From assembly GCF_008831285.2 (NCBI RefSeq), contig NC_045139.1, positions 20,936,412 to 21,000,411 of the forward strand: 64,000 nucleotides of DNA, written 5' to 3'. The notes under the pieces were generated by a model. It did not search any database. It had not been told where the DNA came from and saw only the letters and a program-made list of their open reading frames with translations. Each line of letters begins with the position of its first letter. Position 1 is the first letter of the stretch. Source of the stretch: Nymphaea colorata (taxonomy: Eukaryota; Streptophyta; Magnoliopsida; Nymphaeales; Nymphaeaceae). Made by a program: the position numbers and the translations under genes. This document shows, one piece after another, positions 49,399 to 58,742 of the stretch.

Positions 49399-49892
49399 TA
49401 TAATTGCATTTTTCAAAGAAAACTGTATGGCAAGAAACAATATATCAACAAAAAACAAGTCAATAAAAATCAAACACTAAGATTAACACATTCAATATTT
49501 ACAACTATCTAATGGTTAACAAATCCGATATACATGTTAATGTGATATAAAACTAAAATCCAAAAGTAAAGCGTCCCATGTTCTAAAACTTAATACACCG
49601 TACAAGAAGTTAAACCTAATTAATTTTACCTTTTCATTTGTAATATATAAAGTTAATAAATGAACAATAATTCTGAATTCTTATATTTCGACAAGTTAGA
49701 AGATTTATGTCAAAATTTAAGTAATTAATAAACAAATGACCATGTTAATTACAAAATACAATATTTATCACTGGACTACACCAAATCAAATGACTTTTAG
49801 CCAAGTCAAACAGAGTTTCAGCCGAGTCATGACCAAGTCATGCCGAGTTTGACAAAAACCGAGTCGCCTGACTTGACGAGGTTTTAAACACT
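48830..49892. repeat. Possible decayed DNA transposon with GACTCG-type ends
   Basis: GACTTGGGACTC...GACTCG words at the left (near 48836 and again near 49189) are mirrored by GCCGAGTCATGACCAAGTCA and ACCGAGTCGCCTGACTTGAC words at 49820-49880. This resembles the subterminal arrays of plant hAT elements. No clean terminal repeat or 8-bp duplication was found. Confidence 0.3.
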
Positions 49893-49899
49893 GTGTGAT

Positions 49900-50740
49900 G
49901 GTGCCATCACTTATAAAGTGACCAGAAAATCTAACTTTTAGTTATTACCACAGACACACTATTAGCTACCGGGTCCTAGGTTTCAGGTCGGATCCACGGG
50001 ACTGACCTGGTAACAACTATAAAGGGAGTCGGCTGTTGTAATTAGGGGCAGCACGTCCATTAGAAGGCCATTCTTCTGGGAGGAAGGAACCCTAATCTGG
50101 GATAAGGGTTTGAGTGGGTGAGTTTGAGGAGTTTACTAGTGTGCTGTATCTTCTTGTATCCAACATTGTTAGCTGGAGGCTAACACACACATTCTACCAT
50201 CGACGCCACTTTCCATGCTAAAGAGCTTTTACAATCCTTTGCTCATCCCACGAGTTATAAGCTAATGCTACAAAAGGAACAGAAGACGGCTGGAAACTGA
50301 AATTAAAGCTGCAGACTGTTGATAAATTTCTAGATTTCCTCTTCTTCTTGACTTAGCTATTTATGTATCTAATTGGGGTGCATCTACTTTAGAATTTCAA
50401 GGAAAGTGTTCTTGAATAATGCTTGTGCCTTTCTGCTTTAAAACTATTTTTCTACATTTCTTTTGTCTGTTAATTTGTCATATCATATTATTGTTATTGT
50501 TGACTTGTCTACTCACCTTTTTTGCTTTTCAGGTGAAACGACATGAACATAATGCCCTTCCAGAAAACCATTCAATCCAAAATCAGACATTTGAAAATTT
50601 ATGTGAATAATTTGGCATATATGTGTGTGTATATTATAGAGTGCATATATATATATATATATATATATATTCCTTGTATTTTTCTTTCTTGTACTTTTTC
50701 ATTTGATATGTATTTTATTCTTTCCCTCTTTTTAGCTCTA
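49900..50740. other. Intronic DNA, nothing recognised
   Basis: 50020-50210 has a CTATAAAGGGAG motif followed by a T-rich stretch and resembles promoter or LTR sequence, but no paired repeat was found. A short (AT)n tract lies at 50644-50670. Confidence 0.4.
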
Positions 50741-50746
50741 GTCAAG

Positions 50747-50811
50747 CATAAGCCTTGACTGTGCTGCTCGGCTGGCTGTTGGCCAGCCGAGCACCACCTG
50801 AGAGGCTTATG
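50747..50811. repeat. 65-bp interrupted palindrome
   Basis: TGCTCGGCTGGC (50765-50776) pairs perfectly with GCCAGCCGAGCA (50782-50793) over a 5-nt loop. Outer arms CATAAGCCT (50747-50755) and AGGCTTATG (50803-50811) also pair perfectly. They are separated by a symmetrical 9 x 9 nt internal loop. Confidence 0.9.
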
Positions 50812-51597
50812 TTTATCACTTTATCTAAACCTATTCTTCTTACTTAAATTTTTATTATTGTTTATGTGCCTCCGAGTACTTGAGTGAGCCTTTGTGCTGT
50901 GTGATTTTTTTATTTGAAGAGTATTGTCAATTTGTGTATATGGCTTGGGAGTGTCTGAATGAAGCCATTTATAAAGAACACATTTACCTCATACTCCCTG
51001 CAAATTCCTATAAAATAATAGTCACAAATATCAGCAAGATCTTCAAAATTATTGTGACAAAAGTGGCAAAACATGCGAAACAAAAAAATGGAAATTTATC
51101 ATAATATTTGAAAATATCACCAAAATGGAAATATCACAATAATTTTGGCACACAAAGCAAGTCCTCAGACAGTCCTCTACATCCTCGACTAATCGAGGCC
51201 AATGCTAGTGCCCTGACTCCATAGATATCTCCATCTTAGCTCTTTTGTGATCAAGCTTTCTATCCACCTTGTTGATTGATTGGTAGCATCTGACCAAGAG
51301 CTTGCCCTGATCCCCTTCTAAAGTTGCATGGTTAATGCCACCTCATTTGCCTCCTTTAAACACAAAATCCAATCGGCATTTAATGAATTGAATGACTCTT
51401 AAGTTCTAAAAGGAAAGAAAGAAAGGAATCAATACAAAAAGGAAAGGTTATTCAGAAAAAAACATTATTAAAAACCAATTAGTTTTAACATATTTTAAAA
51501 TTTCTTTGAGTTTTTAATCTTTTAATATTTTTTGTGAAATTCTATCCATGTTATTGTAATAAAATTAGCAGAAAACTCATATCTTCATAATTTTCTC

Positions 51598-51599
<2 letters not shown>

Positions 51600-51680
<81 letters not shown>
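51600..51680. repeat. (AT)n followed by poly-T
   Basis: About 51 bp of AT repeats run into about 30 T. Confidence 0.96.
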
Positions 51681-51681
<1 letters not shown>

Positions 51682-51838
51682 AGTTCCTGAGATTTCCCTA
51701 ATAAAAGAAAAATTTCCGATTAATACCCTAGAAAAGCCTTGCCAATCAAAACTAAAATCATAATTTTGACCTGTCACATGAGTGCAGGGTGTGACCGACA
51801 GAATTTTAAAAAAAAAATTGGCTGCAGGCATTGCAGGG

Positions 51839-51840
<2 letters not shown>

Positions 51841-51880
<40 letters not shown>
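51841..51880. repeat. (TA)n microsatellite
   Basis: About 40 bp of TA repeats. Confidence 0.95.
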
Positions 51881-51882
<2 letters not shown>

Positions 51883-52995
51883 GTCTACATTCGTTTTTGT
51901 TGTAAATTTTTATTTTAAGGTTACTTTAGTCCATTCTAAAATTTTAGATTCAAATAAGTAAAGTTTTTATGTTTAAAACATGTAGCTTGTCATCCTTTTT
52001 AAGGACTGACAAGGGACAGGTGTCTGCTCATCTTCTAAAAAGGATGACTAGCCTTTCAAGGACAGACCAGCTGGTCATCCATTCTTTTTTAAAGTACAAA
52101 ACGGAGAGAAAGGGTAAGAAAGGAAGAGAAAGGGTGTTAAAGGCAAAAGGAGGAGAAGGAGGAGTAAAAAATAGAGGGAAAATGGAAAAAAAAGAAAAGG
52201 AAAAAGGGAGAGTTAGGTGCACCAAAAGAAGACGATTTTGGCCAGGTGTGGCTGACCACACCCAATGCGCAATTGACCACGCCTGGGTGCGTGTTAGAGC
52301 CACACCCGCAGCCACACCCACACCTTCATCGGGTCGCATGGGTGCAACGCTCAAAATGAAGAATCCATGAGACTTAGTTTTTTACTATGCTTAAAATATT
52401 TTGCAGCATATGATTTAAGGAATTGCACATAAACACACATTAATCATTAATGTGCATAAGTAACACACGCATCAGCACACAGTTACAGATCCAGATGCAT
52501 GCACATGTGTGTTAAACTATGATACACGGGTACGGCTTTGAGGGTGGAGTACCCATCCAGTACCGGTACGACACCGGTACCGGTACGGGTACGGGCTTGG
52601 GTACGGGATGGTGCGGGCGTTGACCGTACCGGGTACAGTCAACATACCGAAGGCTGTATCCGTCCATTTTTGGATACGGTCAAAGTTGACCGAGTCTATA
52701 GTTGTCCGATTTTAATTAAAATGCTTTTTCTATTTTAACTTTTAAAGAATGAATTTAACGTTAATTTGTTCGAACCCTACCTTTTACGTTTCATTTCTGT
52801 CGTTCCACTTCCATCTTCACCCGACGAACGACAGGTGACGGCGAAGGCAAGTGGCGTCCGGCGACGGTATTAGCCTTTTTTTCATCATTTTCTCCATTTC
52901 TATCGAGTTTCTGAAACACGGTGGTCGTGCGTGGCCGACAAACGGTGCTTTTCTTGGCTGAGCCTTCCATCGTCGCTGTTTTCCATCACTCGCCC

Positions 52996-53217
52996 CATCT
53001 TGCCGCCGCCGGTCTGCCGCTGCTACTATTCCAAAAAGAAAGAGGGAAAGGGAGGGAAGAGCTAGGGCATCTTGCCGCCACCGGTCTGCCGCTGTTACTC
53101 TCCAAGAAAGAAAGAAGGAAAGGAAGGGAAGAGCAGAGCTAGGGCATCTTGCTGCCGCCGGTCTGCTGCTGCTACTCTTCGAAAAAGAAAGAGGGAAAAG
53201 GAGGGAAGAGTTAGGGT
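52996..53217. repeat. Three-copy minisatellite (73-76 bp units)
   Basis: Units start with CATCTTGC at 52996, 53069 and 53145. Each has a CCGCC.CCGGTCTGC block, then a purine-rich AAAGAAAGAGGGAAAGG-like block. Confidence 0.92.
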
Positions 53218-53553
53218 TTTCAAGAGAGATTCGGGTTTTTTGCCCACCGGCCCCAAATGGACCTTTGAATATAAGTAATTAGAACTCAGATTTTAATGGA
53301 TCAAGTTCTGGTTCTAATAAGAGTCGGACTCACAAACATAGAACAGATCGGAGCATGCTATCTAAATGAAGTCATATTAAGGCAACTTCAGATTTTAACA
53401 ATAGATCCAATCTTGGCCTAAAACTCGAGCATCATTGTCTAAAAACCAGATCTCAGATATATTTTTAGATAAGAGCACCAAATGAGTTGGATCTTATATA
53501 TATATGTGTGTGAAGATGTTATACCGGTCTGAATATATATTTTTTGATATATG

Positions 53554-53570
<17 letters not shown>

Positions 53571-53606
<36 letters not shown>
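53571..53606. repeat. (GT)n microsatellite
   Basis: About 36 bp of GT, preceded by a short AT tract. Confidence 0.96.
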
Positions 53607-53609
<3 letters not shown>

Positions 53610-53670
53610 GCCGTGCCCTCGTACCTAAGTTTTTTGAAAGTAGTCTGTACCCGTACCCATGTGACATAGG

Positions 53671-54118
53671 TGTTAAACAATAAGGTTTTCGGATCCTTCA
53701 TCTGGATCCAAAATCCAGCACGTTGAAGAAAAGTCTCTTAGGATTCCACATTCTTGTAAATTGTGTTAAGATATTTAATATCCTTGTAATATGTGAAGAG
53801 TCTCTTAGGATTCTACGTTCTTGTAAACTGTGTTAAGGTATTTAATGTCCTTGTAATATGTGAAGAGTCTCTTAGGATTCTACGTTCTTGTAAACTGTGT
53901 TAAGGTATTTAATGTCCTTGTAATATGTGAAGAGTCTCTTAGGATTCTATGATTGAAGACTCTTAGAATTCTGGAATTGAAATTATAAATAGGGGCCAAG
54001 CAGACCATCCTGGTCACAGCTTCTTCTCATCAGCTTCTTCTTGTTTTCATTTTTTCTCTCTATCTTTCTGCGTGAATGTTGTTTTCTGGTTTCAAATATT
54101 GGTGCTAGATTTCTGTCA
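53671..54118 (+). repeat. 5' LTR of copia-2 with internal repeats
   Basis: 448 bp against 313 bp for the 3' LTR. The excess (about 135 bp) equals two extra copies of a 67-68-bp unit containing AAGAGTCTCTTAGGATTCTA and CTTGTAATATGTG. The first seven bases also exist at 52510-52516, left of the nested element. TATAAATA lies at 53984-53991. Confidence 0.9.
53984..53991 (+). promoter_or_regulatory. TATA box in the copia-2 5' LTR
   Basis: TATAAATAGGGG about 130 bp before the LTR end, conserved at 62294-62301 in the 3' LTR. Position suits the U3/R promoter of a copia element. Confidence 0.65.
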
Positions 54119-54130
54119 TGGTATCAGAGC
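54119..54130 (+). promoter_or_regulatory. Primer-binding site of copia-2
   Basis: TGGTATCAGAGC immediately follows the CA end of the 5' LTR and is complementary to initiator Met-tRNA. Confidence 0.93.
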
Positions 54131-54337
54131 TAGGTTACGTTATCTCTACCTAACAAAATGCCCCAACAGGTTTGATCTGGTTAGAACTCTTTTCTCATCT
54201 TGTCTTTATCCTGATTTTACTTTTCTTTTGCGTAATTCTTGTTCCTTTTTCTTCTTGCTTAACAAAGGACACATCTTGTTATATCGTGCCTTCTTTCCCT
54301 CTCATCTTCTATCTGCATACCCTTCCTTTCTGTTGTC

Positions 54338-55230
54338 ATGGAAAACCTTTCGCATTCTGGTATGTCCTCAAATTTTCTTCCTCACCTTTTACCGAAAAAC
54401 TCAACCATGAGAATTATCTAACCACGAAAAGGCAGATCATGCCTTTTATAAGAAGTCAAGGCCTTTTTGGACATCTCGATGGTTCAACAAGGGTTCCACC
54501 AATGTCTGTTCTGCATGAAATAGAGAATGAGGCAGGAGCGGTCATTGTTGTTCAAGAAGATAGCAACCCTCAACATGTTGTGTGGATGAGACGTGACCAA
54601 AGTCTGGTTGCATATATTTTGTCTACTCTATCTCAACAAGTGTTACTTTCAGTTTCTGATGACTGTATTGCAGAAGAATTATGGGAAACCCTAAGTGATA
54701 CATTTTCCCAAATATCAGAAACTCGGATTATGTACTTAAAAAAAGAATTTCAGAATTTGAACAAAGGTTCGACATCTATCATGGATTATTTGGGGCGTAA
54801 TAAGGCTGTCGCAAACCAACTTGCTGCCTCAGGGAATAACATTTCTGATAAAAAGAAGGTGCAACAAACTTTAAGTGGACTTGAGCATGATTATCATTTT
54901 TTATTACAGCTCTTGAGGTCCTTCCTGTTCTGCCTTCCTTCAACGAATTACAAGGTAAACTTCTCCAACACGAAATGAATATGAAAAGAGTCATTGAAAG
55001 GACTGATCAAGGGAACTCCCAAAATGTGTTGGCCATAAATGTAAAATTTGGTCAAAACCATGGGAACTCTAATCAAGGTGGTCGCGGCATTCTACCGACA
55101 CCAAATAACTAAAGTATGTCATTTGAATACTTCAAGAAGGATACCAGTTTGTTTTCAATATAACAAGAAAAGGCACATGAAGGCACAACGCTGGTTTAAT
55201 CCTCAAAATAAAAACAAAGGGGTAAGAGTG
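54338..55230 (+). pseudogene. copia-2 gag
   Basis: A natural start is ATG at 54338 (MENLSHSG), but the frame shifts within about 25 codons. The main body then reads LNHENYLTTKRQIMPFIRSQ, VAYILSTLSQQVLLSV, ELWETLSDTFSQISETRIMY and GSTSIMDYLG, the UBN2-type capsid. A further shift near 54950 leads to a degenerate zinc knuckle (CFQYNKKRHMKAQ, missing the last cysteine) near 55150-55195. Not functional as read. Confidence 0.85.
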
Positions 55231-55299
55231 TAAGACATGATTACAAACAAGGAGGACAAAATTCTAAATCCACCGACGAAGATATGCAGCAGCTATTGA

Positions 55300-56621
55300 T
55301 GGCCGCTTTCTCAAAAATGACTACAAAGCAAAATGAACGAGGAGAATGGTTCTTAGATTCAGGTGCAGCTGCTCATATGACAGGAAACTGCAGGTAAATT
55401 GACTAACTTATCCCCTCATTATGGTATAAATTGCATTATAACGGGTGATGGAAAATCTCATCCCATTACACACATTGGAAATGCACATATTCCATTGTCA
55501 TCTTCCTCTCTATCAGTGTCTAATGTTGTTCTTGCTCCCAACATCAAAAAGAACATCATATCCATTTCTAAACTCATTGATGATACAAACTCTTCTATTG
55601 AATTCACACCTTCTTCTGTCTATGTCAAAGACCTCCAAACGAAGAAAATGTTCGCTAAAGGGGAGTGTCAAGAGAATATGTATGTCTTCAAGGAATGTCT
55701 ACTAAGGATTCGTCCACCTTTGGTATAGGATTGAAGACATTTTCTCTTTCTCATAATGCGTCACCAACTTCAAGTTCTTGCCATTTCCAATCAAAAGTAT
55801 GGGGCTCTAACCAATTTTTGGAGTCTGATCTGTGGCATAATCGACTGGGACACTGTGGTCGACATTTTATTGAAAAACTTGTCACATATAGCCTCATTCC
55901 AAGATCAAGCTTACCTCTTACTTCAAGTGTCAAAAAATGTTCAAGTTGTGAACTTTGTAAGAGTCATGTTTTACCTTTCCATAATATAAATCAAAGGGCT
56001 TCCAAACCTTTTGAAATTATTTTTTCTGATGTTTGGGCGCACCTATTGATTCCATGTCTAGTTCACGATATTATGTTTTATTTATTGACTTACTCACATT
56101 TCACCTGGATTTACTTCATGAAACACAAATCAGAAGCACTCTACATATTTCGAAACTTCTATGCCATGATTCAAACCAAATTTTCATACAATGTGGTGCA
56201 TTTTCAATGTGATGGTGGGGGAGAATATTCCTCACTTGATTTTATTGAATTTCTACGTGAAAAAGGGATAACTAGACAAATCTCCTGCCCTTACACACCA
56301 CAACAAAATGGTGTAGTTGAGCGAAAACATCACCATATAGTTGAAATCGCCATGAGCATGATGCATGATACTAATGTGCCTATTTTCTTATGGACTAAAG
56401 CCTTCCATACAGTATACATAATAAATTGTTTGCCTATAACACTCTTGATGTCTAAATCGCCATATTTCACACTCTTATGCAAACAACCTGATTATAAGAA
56501 ATTGAAGGTTTTTGGCTGTGTATACTATGTTTACGTTGATGCTGCCTTGAGGAACAAGTTTCAAGACAAAACTATTCAATGTAGATTCGTTGGATATGCT
56601 GATGAATATAAAGGCTTTTGA
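55300..56621 (+). pseudogene. copia-2 protease, GAG-pre-integrase and integrase
   Basis: The aspartic protease motif WFLDSGAAAHMTG has its DSG at 55356-55364. Segment 55399-55728 continues with SVSNVVLAPNIKKNIISISK. Segment 55665-56621 holds DLWHNRLGHCG, CELCKSHVLPF (zinc-binding region), FEIIFSDVWAH with the first catalytic D, HFQCDGGGEYSSLDF with the second, and YTPQQNGVVERKHHHIVE with the catalytic E. The integrase triad is therefore present in one frame. Frame changes at about 55385 and 55700 separate it from protease. Confidence 0.9.
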
Positions 56622-57111
56622 TGTTATGATCCAACAACTAACCGTATCAAGACTTCAAGAAATGTTACTTTTGATGAACATAGTTTTTGATGACACTAAT
56701 GAAATGCCTATGACCATTGAATCTTATGATCCTTGGACCAGTACACAGTTATTCAATGCAGATCCTATTTCAGAAAATAATGTGCCTCAATGTGAAGATC
56801 GAGAGAGATCAATACAGTCATCGAATGTGACCCAAAGTGAAAATCAAGAGGATCCAACACAGTCATCAAGTCATCATGAAAGTAATAATGAAGAACAGAG
56901 CAACAATTCACATCGGTATTCGGGTCTTATCTACAGTCGACGACTAACGAACAGAGATGCTCACAGTGAAGAAGACATCATGCCCCACCTTAGAAGCTCC
57001 CAACGCATTCGCCATCCTATTCACAGGTGGGTTAGCTATGATTCTTTATCACTTGATTTTCAATTATTCGTGGCAAAAGTCGGCAAGGGAGGAAGAACCT
57101 ACGTCATTTGA
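56590..57111 (+). pseudogene. copia-2 linker between integrase and RT
   Basis: Polar, Ser/Asn/Gln-rich sequence ending with an RSSQRIRHPIHRWVSY motif, typical of the variable spacer before RT in copia polyproteins. It is in a different frame from the integrase. Confidence 0.75.
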
Positions 57112-57172
57112 TCAAACATCAAAATCACATCATTGGAGAAAGGCTATGAGAAGAAATAGATGCCTTGCATGA

Positions 57173-57617
57173 ATGTGGAACATGGGAGATCGTTCCAAGG
57201 CCACATGGAAAGAACGTAATGGGCTCCAGTGGGTACACAAAATCAAATACAAACCTGACGGCAGCATAGAAAGACACAAAGCAAGGTTACTAGCAAAAGG
57301 GTTTACTCAACAGTTTGGGCATGATTATGATGAGACGTTCAGTTTCGTAATCAAAATGGGAACCATTCGCGTAATTATATCCCTTAAAATATGGGTGGAA
57401 GCTAAATCAATTAGACGTTAAAAATGTCTTCCTTCAAGGTAACTTGAAGGAAAAAGTTTTCATGGAGCAACCTCTTGGCTTTGTTGAAAAGGATTCTAGC
57501 GAATGGGTTTGCAAACTGAAAAAATCTCTATATAGACTTAAGCAAGCATCACGGTCATGGTTTGATAGTTTTTCAAACAAAATTAGGGAATACGAATTTC
57601 GAAACAGTCCTCTCAAC
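57173..57617 (+). pseudogene. copia-2 reverse transcriptase, 5' half
   Basis: [51 protein letters not shown] and CKLKKSLYRLKQASRSWFDS mark the first half of the RVT_2 domain. Small frame changes lie near 57400-57440. The frame is then cut at codon level by the hAT element starting at 57618. Confidence 0.9.
57610..57617. repeat. Target duplication of the hAT element, left copy
   Basis: CTCTCAAC, identical to 61084-61091. Confidence 0.95.
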
Positions 57618-57627
57618 CAATGTTATC

Positions 57628-57712
57628 ACTGCCGTATCGTATCGTGTATCGGTCGGGCCGACCTATATGTCGTATCGTAACGTATCGTAAATGTATCGTA
57701 ACGTATTGTAAA
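57628..57712. repeat. Left subterminal GTATCG array of the hAT element
   Basis: CGTATCG/GTATCGTAACG words recur about eight times. Such short subterminal repeats are transposase-binding sites in hAT elements such as Ac. Confidence 0.85.
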
Positions 57713-58180
57713 ATTAATTTTTTAATTTGTAAAAAATATTAAAAAATTATAAAAAATAGAATAAAAATCAGAAAAATTCTAAAAAAATTCGAAAAAACTA
57801 GTAAAAATCAGAAAAATTCAAGAAAAATGTATTTAAAGGAACATTCATCATTCATGTATATGAAGTATGACCTATGAAGTATGCATATGAACAAGACATT
57901 ACAAAATAAGAAATCAAACATTCAAAAAACAAAATAACATACTAAGCAACCTAAGAGGCTAAGCGTATTCAATTACATCACAATTCATAAGTTCAGAAGT
58001 CAAAACTCAAAACATATTGACATAGTTTTCAAAACTCAAAACAAAAAGCATCGTCAATCGTCATTTGCATCATCATCTTCATTCTTTATCATCATCTTCA
58101 TTTTCTTCATTAACTGCTTCTTCTATCCCCTCTGTTGCAAATGGAATGTCACCAACATCCCATTGCTGCCCCCCAGCCTC
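57713..58180. other. hAT element, 3' flank of the transposase gene
   Basis: A-rich non-coding DNA (many AAAAATT words), probably the 3' untranslated region of the transposase gene. Confidence 0.5.
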
Positions 58181-58352
58181 TCATTCATCAATAATCTCTG
58201 CTGCTCCTTCAACGTTCAAAAAATCAAGATCGTCCTCATCAAGTATTGCAGATGGTTCTTCTTCAACCCAAGAATCTAATATATCAAAATGGTCAATGAA
58301 GATAGGATCATATTGATTGTGATGCTTCCTCATAGATGTTGTTTGTAGTTGC
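58181..58352 (-). CDS. hAT transposase, exon 3
   Basis: After an acceptor (TTGTTAG at 58353-58359), the exon completes an arginine codon and reads QLQTTSMRKHHNQYDPIFID followed by an acidic stretch (EEEPSAILDEDDLDFLN), ending IIDE and a stop at 58181-58183. Acidic tails of this type end many DUF659 hAT transposases. Without splicing, the protein would stop at 58429 just after LRQR. Confidence 0.78.
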
Positions 58353-58432
58353 CTAACAAGAGAAAAATTTAACAAATTGTTAGAGATTAAAATATATATT
58401 AGAATTTGCTATTTTGTATAACAAATATTTAC
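58353..58432 (-). other. Transposase intron 2 (80 bp)
   Basis: Donor AAAG|GTAAAT at 58432-58431 and acceptor TTAG at 58354-58353, with T-rich sequence before the acceptor. Confidence 0.78.
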
Positions 58433-58637
58433 CTTTGTCTCAACTTCATATAATAACGAACGTAAACAAGGTCATTCAACCTTTTATGTTCCAACCTATT
58501 CCTCTTCTTACTGTGGATGTGTTGAAATACACTCCTATTTCTTTCACATCCAGTTGCACTACATGTTTGGCTTAGGATTCTAATTGCAAGCTTCCTTAAT
58601 TCTGGGCAATCAGGCCCAAACCTTTCCCACCACAAAT
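58433..58637 (-). CDS. hAT transposase, exon 2 (dimerisation domain)
   Basis: It encodes LWWERFGPDCPELRKLAIRI followed by LSQTCSATGCERNRSVFQHI and LNDLVYVRYYMKLRQR. This is the hAT C-terminal dimerisation domain (Dimer_Tnp_hAT): the WW, the S..C.A..CERN.S block and the NR....L..LVYV.YN.. helix are diagnostic. The domain allows multimerisation and is needed for transposition. The exon begins in phase so that CCA AAT TTG TGG TGG reads through the junction. Confidence 0.88.
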
Positions 58638-58742
58638 CTAATAACAGATGGAAAGTAAAAATGTTGTCAGAATAAATATGTGAGAAGGTAGAATAAAAGC
58701 TAAACAACAAAAAAAAAAGTATAAAGTCTCTTTTTCCAATAC
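58638..58742 (-). other. Transposase intron 1 (105 bp, in frame)
   Basis: GT at 58742-58741 (CCAA|GTATTG) and AG at 58639-58638 (TTATTAG|ATTTG). The segment is T-rich, a multiple of three and free of stops. If unspliced it would insert 35 mostly hydrophobic residues just before the WW of the dimerisation domain. Confidence 0.8.

Larger units (their letters stand above)
50812..52504. other. Intronic DNA with microsatellites, no gene
   Basis: (AT)n plus poly-T lies at 51600-51680 and (AT)n at 51841-51880. The GA-rich stretch at 52090-52230 yields lysine/glutamate open frames that are compositional artefacts. Confidence 0.5.
52517..53669. mobile_element. Non-autonomous hAT-like element in the copia-2 5' LTR
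   Basis: The ends CTATGATACACGGGTACGG (left) and CTATGTCACATGGGTACGG (right, read inward) match at 16 of 19 positions. The 8-bp duplication GTGTTAAA flanks them (52509-52516, 53670-53677); a one-base shift to TGTTAAAC fits equally. The duplicated bases are the last base of the copia target site plus the first seven bases of the LTR, so the element landed at the very edge of copia-2. Subterminal TACGGGTACGG/GGTACCGGTACGG words fill the left end. It contains a 73-76-bp minisatellite and a (GT)n tract, and no transposase. Confidence 0.85.

Noticed and set aside
50020-50210. A possible solo LTR or promoter with CTATAAAGG.
   Set aside because: No TG/CA ends, no flanking duplication and no partner repeat were found in the window.
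51969-52370. A lysine-rich 133-codon open frame.
   Set aside because: It comes from a purine-rich stretch in intronic DNA and has no domain, splice or start context.
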